Made by a program: the position numbers and the translations under genes. Positions 17,119 through 24,379 of a stretch of DNA of 24,443 bases are shown here, piece after piece (position 1 is the first letter of the stretch; the number at the start of each line of letters is the position of its first letter). The notes under the pieces are model-generated. The model was not told the DNA's origin. It searched no databases and was given only the letters and a program-made list of their open reading frames with translations. The stretch is from NCBI GenBank assembly GCA_002311835.1, contig DBZY01000068.1:1-24443 (forward strand). Direction: 5' to 3'. This DNA is from Proteobacteria bacterium UBA1148. Its GTDB lineage: Bacteria > Pseudomonadota > Gammaproteobacteria > Steroidobacterales > Rariloculaceae.

Positions 17119-18155
17119 TAGATCCGGCTATTCGAGATGATTCCGCGCTGCTTTCGGTCGCAGATCTCCACGTCGAGTTCGATACATATGGTGGCATTGT
17201 TAAAGCCGTACGTGGTGTCAGTTTCGATTTGTACGCAGGAAAAACACTCGCCATCGTCGGCGAGTCCGGCTGTGGCAAGTCAGTATCCGTACATAGCATT
17301 ATGGGACTGATCCCTATGCCTCCGGGACGCATCACCCAAGGTTCAGCAACACTGGGTGGGATAGACATTCTGGGCAAAAAAACTATTGACGGTGAGGACA
17401 TTCGCGGGTCGAAAGTTGGAATGATCTTTCAGGATCCGATGACGTCACTGAATCCAACGATGACCATCGGTGATCAGATTGCCGAGACTCTGCTGGTTCA
17501 CCGCGGCTTTAGCCGTGCGCAGGCCTTTGCGCGTGCTATAGAGTTAATGGACATGGTTCGAATACCCGATGCGTCGCAACGGGCTGGGCAGTACCCATTT
17601 CAGTTCTCTGGCGGCATGTTACAGCGCTCGATGATTGCGATGGCAATCGCATGCGGGCCAGCCGTCTTGATTGCCGACGAACCAACAACGGCATTAGACG
17701 TCACTATCCAGGCTCAGATTTTAGACATGCTGGTCGCGCTGCAGCAGGACAGCGGCATGGCAATCATCCTAATTACACACGATCTGGGGGTCGTTGCACG
17801 TATGGCCGATGACGTCGTCGTAATGTATGCCGGCGAGGTTGTCGAAAAAGGAAGCGTCGAGGATGTTTATTACCGCTCCTCACACCCCTACACATTAGGA
17901 CTAAAAGCAGCCATGCCGACCAACAAGGCTGGATCAAACCGGAGGCTTAAGCCTATCGCTGGCAGCCCCCCCGACCTTTTCTCTCCTCCACCGGGGTGTG
18001 CATATTTCGCTCGCTGCCCCCATGCAATGCGGTTGTGCGAAACACGTAGTCCAGCTCATTTTAACGTGGGCACACGACACTACGCCAACTGCTGGCTACA
18101 CCACCCAGATGCAGCTCAGACAGCAGCTGTATTCGATGACCAAAGAACATCGTGA
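17115..18155 (+). CDS. oppD: Oligopeptide ABC transporter ATP-binding protein OppD
   Basis: OppD is one of the two ATPases powering import. The 346 residues match the family. Walker A is GESGCGKS (49-56), Q-loop Gln106, signature FSGGMLQR (164-171, OppD-type, with Leu where Arg is common), Walker B VLIADEP (184-190) and switch His222. The C-terminal Opp/Dpp extension contains PPPGCAYFARCPHAMRLC and a fourth cysteine (Cys295, 301, 308, 326); this four-cysteine pattern is known in OppD/DppD-type subunits and can hold an iron-sulfur cluster. ATGA overlap with oppC and GTGA overlap with oppF show a tightly coupled operon. A 26-nt block at Walker A is identical to oppF. Confidence 0.97.
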   Translation: MIDPAIRDDSALLSVADLHVEFDTYGGIVKAVRGVSFDLYAGKTLAIVGESGCGKSVSVHSIMGLIPMPPGRITQGSATLGGIDILGKKTIDGEDIRGSKVGMIFQDPMTSLNPTMTIGDQIAETLLVHRGFSRAQAFARAIELMDMVRIPDASQRAGQYPFQFSGGMLQRSMIAMAIACGPAVLIADEPTTALDVTIQAQILDMLVALQQDSGMAIILITHDLGVVARMADDVVVMYAGEVVEKGSVEDVYYRSSHPYTLGLKAAMPTNKAGSNRRLKPIAGSPPDLFSPPPGCAYFARCPHAMRLCETRSPAHFNVGTRHYANCWLHHPDAAQTAAVFDDQRTS

Positions 18156-19117
18156 CCGTCCTAATAGAAGCTAGAGCATTAACGAAACACTTCGTAATCG
18201 GACGAAACATGATCGTCCACGCCGTAGATGACGTCTCATTGCATGTGGAGGAAAAAGAAATCGTCGGCCTTGTCGGCGAGTCCGGCTGTGGCAAGTCCAC
18301 TTTTGGCAAAACCCTGGTGGGGCTGCATGACAAAACCGCCGGTGAGGTTATATTTAGGGGAGAAAGGCTTCCACGCGCCTATAAGCCTTCCGACTTCCGA
18401 CGCTATGCAACTTCCATCCAGATGATCTTTCAGGATCCGTACTCCTCGTTGAATCCGCGTATGACCGTTGGCGAGATCGTTGGCGAGGGGTTACGCCTAC
18501 ATAGCGCACTCACGTCTAGCCAAATTGACGAAGCCGTGGCGCAATGGCTTCGAGACGTTGGCCTCGAGCCAGATCATATGTCCCGCTATCCCCATGAGTT
18601 TTCTGGCGGCCAACGGCAACGCATCGGGGTCGCGCGCGCATTGATCATGAAACCAGAGTTCGTGGTTTGCGACGAGCCCATCTCCGCTCTAGATGTTTCA
18701 GTACAAGCGCAGGTCATCACGCTGCTTGATGACCTAAAAACCTCCCTAGGACTTACTCTTTTGTTTATCGCACACGACCTTTCGATGGTGCGCTATGTGT
18801 CGGATCGAATGGCTGTAATGTACCTGGGCTCACTCGTAGAGATCGGTGTTACCGATGACGTTTTCTTTAATCCCAAACACCCATATACCGAGTTGTTAAT
18901 CAGCTCAAACCCCGAGCCCGATCCTGATAGCGAACGTACCCGCCCATCCATCGCGATCAAAGGAGAAATCCCGTCTGCCGTGAACGTCAAGCCTGGTTGC
19001 CGATTTGCAGGCCGCTGCCCGAAGGTGATGGAAGTGTGCGGCGTCCGGACACCGCAGCTCAGAAATGTGCAAGACGAGACGAGTCAACGATTGGTCGCAT
19101 GCCACCTCTACGAGTAA
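18152..19117 (+). CDS. oppF: Oligopeptide ABC transporter ATP-binding protein OppF
   Basis: OppF is the partner ATPase of OppD. The 321 residues are full length. The start is GTG in a GTGA overlap with the oppD stop. Walker A is VGESGCGKST (41-50), Q-loop Gln94, signature FSGGQRQR (150-157), Walker B VVCDEP (171-176) and switch His208. The C-terminal oligopeptide-transporter segment has VKPGCRFAGRCP, with cysteines at 283, 289, 296 and 317, as in OppD. It is the last gene of the operon, and its stop lies only 7 nt from the stop of the convergent mnmG. Confidence 0.97.
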   Translation: MTVLIEARALTKHFVIGRNMIVHAVDDVSLHVEEKEIVGLVGESGCGKSTFGKTLVGLHDKTAGEVIFRGERLPRAYKPSDFRRYATSIQMIFQDPYSSLNPRMTVGEIVGEGLRLHSALTSSQIDEAVAQWLRDVGLEPDHMSRYPHEFSGGQRQRIGVARALIMKPEFVVCDEPISALDVSVQAQVITLLDDLKTSLGLTLLFIAHDLSMVRYVSDRMAVMYLGSLVEIGVTDDVFFNPKHPYTELLISSNPEPDPDSERTRPSIAIKGEIPSAVNVKPGCRFAGRCPKVMEVCGVRTPQLRNVQDETSQRLVACHLYE

Positions 19118-19124
19118 GCCGGGC

Positions 19125-19141
19125 TCAGGCGCTTCGCCTGA
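19125..19141 (+). terminator. Hairpin at the oppF / mnmG convergent junction, possible terminator
   Basis: A perfect 7-bp inverted repeat, TCAGGCG / CGCCTGA with a CTT loop, begins 7 nt after the oppF stop. On the plus strand it is followed by ATTTCACGCTTCTT, which is only moderately T-rich. The same bases encode the last residues of MnmG (RRSA and stop), a conserved ending, so the palindrome may partly reflect coding constraint. Confidence 0.35.
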
Positions 19142-21023
19142 TTTCACGCTTCTTGAGATGGATCAACAACAGCGAGATCGCGGCAGGTGTCATGCCTGCG
19201 ATGCGACTCGCTTGTCCGATGCTGTCTGGACGAATTCGCTCCAGCTTTTCTCTAACCTCATTAGACAACCCCGTGACCTGCGAGTACTGGAAATCAAGAG
19301 GCAGCAGGGTCGTCGCATGCCTTCGGTGCCGTTCAATTTCCTTCGCCTGACGTTCGATGTATCCACGATAACGTGCTTGAATCTCAAGCTGTTGTCCTAT
19401 TTGTTTTGCCAGCTCATCACAAAGTTCCGAACAGCCGTCTGCTATGCCAATGCGCTCTAGTTGTACAAGCTCTTCGTAATGCACGTGAGGGCGCCGCAAT
19501 AAATCATAGGCGGTTGCTTCATGGCTCAATGCACCGATCACCGAATCGTCGGGTACATCCCCGACACGCACCGTAATCCCACTCAAACGCTCTGTCTCCC
19601 GCTCGACCATTTGGCGCTTGATTTCGAAGTCTTGCCAGCGCGCATCGTCCACAACACCCAGTTCTCGGCCCTTAGGTGTCAGTCGTAGATCCGCATTATC
19701 TTCTCTCAGAGAAAGCCTATACTCAGCGCGTGATGTGAACATCCGGTAAGGCTCAAGGGTCCCTCGGGTAACTAAATCATCAATTAATACTCCGATATAC
19801 GCTTCGTCGCGTTTTGGATACCAAGCAGGCATTGCATGGGCGGCCCGGGCTGCATTGATGCCAGCGATGATGCCTTGTGCCGCTGCCTCTTCATAACCAG
19901 TGGTGCCATTAATCTGCCCGGCAAAATAAAGACCCTGCACGGCTTTCGTCTGCAAACTCGGCTCGAGTTCTCTTGGATCGAAAAAGTCATACTCAATAGC
20001 GTAACCTGGTCGGGTGATATGGGCTGCTTCAAATCCCGTGATGGAGCGGACAAATTCATGTTGAATATCGAACGGCAGACTGGTCGAAATCCCGTTCGGA
20101 TAAACCTCGTGTGTCTCTAACCCTTCCGGCTCAACAAAAATCTGATGAGAAGATCTATCCGCAAAGCGGACAACTTTATCCTCTATAGAAGGACAATACC
20201 TGGGTCCTACGCCTTCTATCGCGCCACTGAAAAGGGGCGAGCGATCCAGCCCATCACGAATAATCTCGTGTGTCCTCTCCGTCGTATGAGTAATGTGGCA
20301 AGAAATCTGTCGTGGATGCTCTGCTCGCTTTCCGAGAAAAGAAAATACGGGCGTCGGGGTATCTCCCGGTTGTTCCTTTAGTCGGCTGTAGTTGATACTC
20401 CGTCCATCGATCCGCGGCGGCGTGCCCGTTTTCAGCCGACCGACTTTCAATCCAAGCGCCCTGAGTTGTTCGGCGAGTTTCACAGCTGCGGGATCGCCTG
20501 CGCGTCCGCCCGCATAATTAGCGTCGCCAACGTGAATTCGCCCTGACAAAAACGTTCCTACCGTAAGGACGACAGTTGGCGCATTAATCCGGAGCCCTAT
20601 TTGAGTAACGACTCCCTCCACTCGCTCACCACGTAACACCAGATCGTCCACGCCCTGCTGAAGCAAGCTCAACCCAGGCTGGGTCTCCAATAAATGCCGG
20701 ATAGCACGTTTGTAGAGGATACGATCTGCCTGTGCACGAGTTGCCCGCACTGCTGGCCCTTTGCTGGCATTCAACGTGCGAAAGTGGATACCAGCAAAAT
20801 CAGTCGCGCGCGCCATGGCGCCACCCAGGGCATCCACTTCCTTTGCCAAGTGTCCCTTGCCAATTCCGCCGATCGCGGGATTGCAACTCATCTGACCAAG
20901 GGTCTCTAAGTTTTGCGTGAGTAACAATGTGCGGGCGCCAGAACGCGCCGCCGCCAGGGCCGCCTCGGTACCTGCGTGACCCCCGCCAACCACAATACAG
21001 TCGAATTTGTCAGGATATTCCAT
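19125..21023 (-). CDS. mnmG: tRNA uridine-5-carboxymethylaminomethyl modification enzyme MnmG (GidA)
   Basis: MnmG works with MnmE to make the 5-carboxymethylaminomethyl group on the wobble uridine of several tRNAs, using FAD and folate. From ATG 21023 the protein has 632 residues (E. coli 629) and starts MEYPDKFDCIVVGGGHAG, aligning with the family start. The longer frame to 21101 would begin at TTG and overlap the upstream gene. The FAD-binding GGGHAGTEAALAAARSG is followed by LGQMSCNPAIGGIGKGHL, SKGPAVRATRAQADR, GTFLSG, RLKTGTPPRID, and the C-terminal GLSNEVREKLERIRP and IGQASRIAGMTPAAISLLL. It normally neighbours rsmG; here the opp operon separates them. Confidence 0.98.
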   Translation of the reverse strand: MEYPDKFDCIVVGGGHAGTEAALAAARSGARTLLLTQNLETLGQMSCNPAIGGIGKGHLAKEVDALGGAMARATDFAGIHFRTLNASKGPAVRATRAQADRILYKRAIRHLLETQPGLSLLQQGVDDLVLRGERVEGVVTQIGLRINAPTVVLTVGTFLSGRIHVGDANYAGGRAGDPAAVKLAEQLRALGLKVGRLKTGTPPRIDGRSINYSRLKEQPGDTPTPVFSFLGKRAEHPRQISCHITHTTERTHEIIRDGLDRSPLFSGAIEGVGPRYCPSIEDKVVRFADRSSHQIFVEPEGLETHEVYPNGISTSLPFDIQHEFVRSITGFEAAHITRPGYAIEYDFFDPRELEPSLQTKAVQGLYFAGQINGTTGYEEAAAQGIIAGINAARAAHAMPAWYPKRDEAYIGVLIDDLVTRGTLEPYRMFTSRAEYRLSLREDNADLRLTPKGRELGVVDDARWQDFEIKRQMVERETERLSGITVRVGDVPDDSVIGALSHEATAYDLLRRPHVHYEELVQLERIGIADGCSELCDELAKQIGQQLEIQARYRGYIERQAKEIERHRRHATTLLPLDFQYSQVTGLSNEVREKLERIRPDSIGQASRIAGMTPAAISLLLIHLKKREIRRSA

Positions 21024-21075
21024 GATGAAGCAGGATTTTAGGCTGGGTGAGGCCGTCCTACCAGATACAAGCATT

Positions 21076-21666
21076 TCATCGGCGTTGTATCCGGTAAACA
21101 AATGCAGGTGGCAAATTAAACAGAGTAAACCGCAAAAATGAGGCCTCTAGCCCCAGTAACTGGAGAACGGAACGGCTCACCGGACACAGGCCGCCATAGG
21201 TGAACTGGTGAAAGTATCCACCGGGGCGGAGCGCCCTAAAGGCCTCCGACAATAACCGCACCTTGCGCCGTGCTGGAAACAACAGCAGAGGTACCCCACT
21301 GACAACGAAATCCGCGGGACCATCAAGACTACCAATATGCTGACGTATTGATATGGCATTCGCCTTAATCACCGTCACACCTGGAAATCTTTCCTTCAAC
21401 AATACGACAAATCCTTCGTTTTGCTCAATAACAATTAGATCTGATGGCGCAACACCGGCATCCAGGATGGCCTGTGTGAAAACACCTGTCCCCGCACCCA
21501 ACTCTATGACCCGCGATCCAGGCCCTATATCGGAAACCATCAGGGCGGCGAGACGTCGACTGCTAGGGGCCACCGCCCCCACAGAGAAGGGCTTCTTCAG
21601 TAGATTGCTAAAAAATTGTTGCTGCCGGCTCCGCAAAGCCTGGGTTTTCAGACCCCCTCCGAACAT
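21076..21666 (-). CDS. Class I SAM-dependent methyltransferase, PmtA-like (possible phospholipid N-methyltransferase)
   Basis: This is a small Rossmann-fold methyltransferase of 196 residues. Motif I is VIELGAGTGVFT (53-64), the acidic end of strand 2 is IEQN (80-83), and the motif IV position reads VVSGVPLLLFP (121-131). The N-terminal NLLKKPFSVGAVAPSSRRLA and the SG-P-L pattern match PmtA-type phosphatidylethanolamine N-methyltransferases (about 200 residues), often annotated as rRNA adenine methyltransferase-like. Substrate is inferred, not shown; another lipid or small-molecule substrate is possible. A G-rich site (AGGGG) lies about 9 nt before ATG. It ends 52 nt upstream of the mnmG start on the same strand and may be co-transcribed. 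Confidence 0.7.
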   Translation of the reverse strand: MFGGGLKTQALRSRQQQFFSNLLKKPFSVGAVAPSSRRLAALMVSDIGPGSRVIELGAGTGVFTQAILDAGVAPSDLIVIEQNEGFVVLLKERFPGVTVIKANAISIRQHIGSLDGPADFVVSGVPLLLFPARRKVRLLSEAFRALRPGGYFHQFTYGGLCPVSRSVLQLLGLEASFLRFTLFNLPPAFVYRIQRR

Positions 21667-21711
21667 ACGCGATGCCCCTTTTAGACAACACAGTGGTAGG
21701 TTACTGGGTGA

Positions 21712-21720
21712 TGCTATACC
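21712..21720 (+). promoter_or_regulatory. Candidate extended -10 promoter for the lectin-like gene
   Basis: TGC-TATACC lies 22 nt before the ATG at 21743 and shares TGCTATAC with the candidate oppA promoter. It predicts a start near 21727. The -35 region at 17 nt spacing has no good match, so this is tentative. Confidence 0.3.
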
Positions 21721-21742
21721 AATTCAGCGAGGGACGTAGATT

Positions 21743-22393
21743 ATGAACTCCAATAAGAATTCGCTACGAACGTCAGGAATCTTGTTCGCCCTTTGCGTAC
21801 TAGGCGCTGCGGGATACGGCACTTATGCCTGGGGACAGTTCAATATCATGAGCTTCTTTGTTACAAGTGAGGGCTCTGGCAACGGGGGTGATCTAGGTGG
21901 AATTGATGGCGCAGATACGCGCTGCCAAAACTTGGCAACAACGGCGGGGGCTGGCAATCGTGTCTGGCGTGCTTACCTGAGCACTTACGGTGAGGGCGTA
22001 GAGCAGCAAGCCCGCGAGCGTATTGGGACCGGTCCTTGGTACAACGCAAAAGGAGTCAAGATTGCCGAAGATGTAACGGAACTTCATATCAACCCCAATA
22101 TAAGATGGGACACAGCGCTTGACGAAAATGGAGGCATAGTTCCTGAGCGGCGTCACGACATTCTGACAGGCACACTTCCAGATGGTAATGTCAGATCAGC
22201 TGACTCACCCGAGGTGATGAGTTGCGACAACTGGACCAGCAGCAGCCCTGAGCACACCGCCATCGGTGGGCATCATGACCGCCAGGGAGGCGGCTACACT
22301 TCTTGGAACTCAGCCCACAGCAATGACGGCTGTAGTCAGGACAGTATGGTGGATCCCAACGGTGGCTTGTTCTACTGCTTCGCGGCAGATTAG
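21743..22393 (+). CDS. Secreted C-type-lectin-like (DUF1554-like) protein, copy 1
   Basis: This is a 216-residue exported protein. The N-terminus has a charged start and a hydrophobic segment (about 11-31), which could be a signal peptide cleaved near AWG or an anchor. The mature part runs FFVTSEGSGNGGDLGGIDGADTRC (split here: FFVTSE, GGDLGGIDGADTRCQ), WRAYLST, ARERIGTGPWYN, HDILTGT, SCDNWTSS, GHHDRQGGGYTSWNSAH, DGCSQD and LFYCFA. Four cysteines (61, 161, 197, 212) are shared with the second copy and fit two disulfides. The pattern resembles bacterial secreted lectin-like proteins of the DUF1554 type; ligand and role are unknown. A GAGGG site lies 9 nt before ATG. It is divergent from the methyltransferase gene. 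Confidence 0.75.
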   Translation: MNSNKNSLRTSGILFALCVLGAAGYGTYAWGQFNIMSFFVTSEGSGNGGDLGGIDGADTRCQNLATTAGAGNRVWRAYLSTYGEGVEQQARERIGTGPWYNAKGVKIAEDVTELHINPNIRWDTALDENGGIVPERRHDILTGTLPDGNVRSADSPEVMSCDNWTSSSPEHTAIGGHHDRQGGGYTSWNSAHSNDGCSQDSMVDPNGGLFYCFAAD

Positions 22394-22797
22394 TCGGCCT
22401 GATGCAAGAGCAGTAGCTCGCCTCTTTTGAGCAGCGACGACATACTAAGGCCCCAAACTAAGACTCCAAAAATTCGTAAAAACCAGGGTTAAGATCCAGA
22501 GGCGATGGTTATCACAACGAGTTATGCAGGATGATGTTCTGATGCGGCTTCGTTCACAGGGACCGGATACGGTTCGGCACAGCTTTGGGCAGATGAGGAA
22601 GGCCAATTCCGTCTGCCCCTTGAGTTTGACGATTGATATGCAAGCAATCGAAACACAGTAATCTGTGCTTATCTGACAAACGCAGCTTGAAGACGAGAAA
22701 CAGAACTGTACGGTTACAGTGGTTGCGAAGCTTTTGTATCAGCAAGTGAAATAGGGAGTTCGGAAACGTTTGAGTTTGGATTTAAGCAATCTCTGGT
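22394..22797 (+). other. 404-nt gap with no supported gene
   Basis: No convincing gene was found. Right after the lectin stop, a short stem (GAGC/GCTC at 22408-22419, inside an AAGAG/CTCTT outer stem) followed by TTTT may be a weak terminator. Two more small perfect inverted repeats occur: CACAG/CTGTG (22654-22667) and ACTGTA/TACAGT (22705-22720). A 45-codon frame starts at the ATG near 22524 and ends near 22660, and a 63-codon frame exists on the minus strand; neither resembles a known family. Confidence 0.5.
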
Positions 22798-23427
22798 TCA
22801 ATTGCAGAACAACCCAATTTCGTACCAATTTCGGCACCGGAATCTGTCCTCACACTGGCGAAGCTGAGCACCGTAGTCTTCTGCTTGCCGGCTTATGCGA
22901 TCGGCGATGCGTATCAATTCTGGTTTGCTGTTATAGCTTCCGCGAGAATAGCCGCCGCGACCTTCATGATAAGCCAGATACATGCGCTTCGGGTCCCACT
23001 TAGAAATACCGAGAGCCTCATTGCTTTTGTGGTTGTACCAACCAATGAAATCCAGAGCGTCCTTCATATCTGAGCGGCTTTTGAAAAGACCTCCCCCCGT
23101 TTCCTCCTCATACTCGTTCCAGGCTGGATCTTGAGCCTGGGCATATCCCTCAGCCGACGATGGGCGGCCCAAGGGAATGAACAGGAAACGATTCCGGGGC
23201 GGCTTCGCGTTGCCGATGAACGACGATTCCTGTTTAACGAAAGACATCAGGATATGCGCTGGAGTTCCCCACCGTTCCTCGGAGTCCTTGGCCGCATCGT
23301 ACCATTCCGGATACTGATCGAATATCGCGCATAAGCTTTCCTGAGAGTGCGGGGGTACTGATGTGCAACCCGATATTACTGCACCGACTAACGGCACCAG
23401 AAAACGGAGTGGTTTGACTAAAAGCAT
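22798..23427 (-). CDS. Lytic transglycosylase-like (SLT domain) lipoprotein
   Basis: This is a putative outer-membrane lipoprotein that would cleave peptidoglycan glycan strands. The open frame extends to 23730, but a promoter-like pair at 23480-23508 and the signal peptide place the start near 23427-23448. ATG 23427 gives 209 residues with a 20-residue signal and lipobox ISGC (Cys21); GTG 23433 and ATG 23448 are alternatives. The catalytic glutamate is likely Glu67 in FVKQESSF. Downstream, AKPPRNRFLFIPLGRPSSAEGYAQAQD, DFIGWYNHKS and YLAYHEGRGGY match the SLT domain 4-type lipoprotein transglycosylases. Four cysteines after the lipobox (33, 192, 198, 208) are noticeable. It lies between the two lectin-like genes on the opposite strand. 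Confidence 0.85.
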   Translation of the reverse strand: MLLVKPLRFLVPLVGAVISGCTSVPPHSQESLCAIFDQYPEWYDAAKDSEERWGTPAHILMSFVKQESSFIGNAKPPRNRFLFIPLGRPSSAEGYAQAQDPAWNEYEEETGGGLFKSRSDMKDALDFIGWYNHKSNEALGISKWDPKRMYLAYHEGRGGYSRGSYNSKPELIRIADRISRQAEDYGAQLRQCEDRFRCRNWYEIGLFCN

Positions 23428-23479
23428 ACTCACGGATCGTTCCCCCATCGACCGGATGCCGGGACCATCATACCCGCAT

Positions 23480-23508
23480 CGTATAATTACAACTCTAAGA
23501 ATCAGCAA
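23480..23508 (-). promoter_or_regulatory. Candidate sigma70-type promoter for the transglycosylase lipoprotein gene
   Basis: On the minus strand TTGCTG (23503-23508) and TATACG (23480-23485) are spaced by exactly 17 nt, predicting a start near 23473, just upstream of the possible start codons. On the plus strand the same spot contains a perfect TATAAT (23482-23487) that could serve the second lectin-like gene, but it lacks a good -35, so overlapping divergent promoters are possible. Confidence 0.4.
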
Positions 23509-23590
23509 ATGAAAGGGCTTCGCTAACCCATCTCTCCCATGGAGGTATATATTCTGGGGGCAAGATGAAAAGCCCGACGTGGAGCAGAAC

Positions 23591-24379
23591 ATGACAAGAT
23601 CTCGAACTCTCGTATTTGCCCTAGTGCTATCTGCCGTAGGCGCCCCCGTGGGGCTTGCACAGCACGGTATGCTGGGGGGCACACCAATGACGTTCTTCGT
23701 TACCAGCGATCCTATCGGAGACGGCGGCAATCTAGGTGGCTTGGCTGGTGCCGACGCACACTGCCAAATGTTGGCTACGCGCGTTGGTGCCGGAGACTTC
23801 CCGTGGCGAGCCTACCTCAGCACACAGGCGCGACCTGGTAAGCCGGCTATCAACGCCCGTGATCGTATCGGGGAAGGGCCTTGGCACAGCTTTAATGGAG
23901 TAATGATCGCCAGCAGTCTTGCCCATCTGCATGGAGACACCCTGGAGCTTGCCAGAATGGGCAACAATCTGCATAAACAGACGGGGCTCACCGAGAAGGG
24001 AGCCATTGTGCCTGGCTTGTATGACTATCTTGATCCCAGGGATAACGATTGGGAATACGTCAAGACAACACCTTATTCCAACCGCCATGAGGTCTTGACG
24101 GGCACACAACCAGGCGGCACCGCATATCCGCCTGAATTCGACTACACCTGCGACAACTGGACGAGCAACAGGGATCCCGACCCGGAACTGGCACAGGGAC
24201 CGTTGGTGGCCGGGCCGAACAGGCCGAACGCCCAGATCGGATTTCCTGACCGGGAAGGTGGCGGTAATGGCTCCTGGAATTCATCGCATGGTACGCGCGG
24301 CTGCAGCCAAGAGGCTTTGCCGAGAACACACGGCATCGGGCAGTTCTACTGCTTTGCTGTGACTGGAGAAAACCCATGA
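23591..24379 (+). CDS. Secreted C-type-lectin-like (DUF1554-like) protein, copy 2
   Basis: This is a 262-residue paralogue of the lectin-like gene at 21743. ATG 23591 is preferred over GTG 23579 because GGAG lies 6 nt upstream and it gives a clean signal peptide (MTRSRTLVFALVLSAVGAPVGLA, cleaved near GLA/QHG). Shared blocks are FFVTSD, GGNLGGLAGADAHCQ, WRAYLST, ARDRIGEGPW, EVLTGTQPGG, TCDNWTS, REGGGNGSWNSSH, RGCSQE and FYCFA. The four cysteines are at 58, 187, 238 and 254. Compared with copy 1 it has an insertion of about 25-30 residues around 130-160 and another of about 15 near 195-215. Its stop overlaps the next start as ATGA. Function is unknown; extracellular carbohydrate or matrix binding is inferred from the fold type only. 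Confidence 0.75.
   Translation: MTRSRTLVFALVLSAVGAPVGLAQHGMLGGTPMTFFVTSDPIGDGGNLGGLAGADAHCQMLATRVGAGDFPWRAYLSTQARPGKPAINARDRIGEGPWHSFNGVMIASSLAHLHGDTLELARMGNNLHKQTGLTEKGAIVPGLYDYLDPRDNDWEYVKTTPYSNRHEVLTGTQPGGTAYPPEFDYTCDNWTSNRDPDPELAQGPLVAGPNRPNAQIGFPDREGGGNGSWNSSHGTRGCSQEALPRTHGIGQFYCFAVTGENP

Noticed and set aside
22554..22745. 63-codon minus-strand frame in the 22.4-22.8 kb gap
   Set aside because: No recognisable domain, no good ribosome site and unusual composition for a protein; kept only as part of the gene-free stretch.
23449..23730. N-terminal extension of the transglycosylase frame (about 94 residues)
   Set aside because: It overlaps the second lectin-like gene and a promoter-like pair, is of low complexity, and would bury the lipoprotein signal peptide inside the protein.
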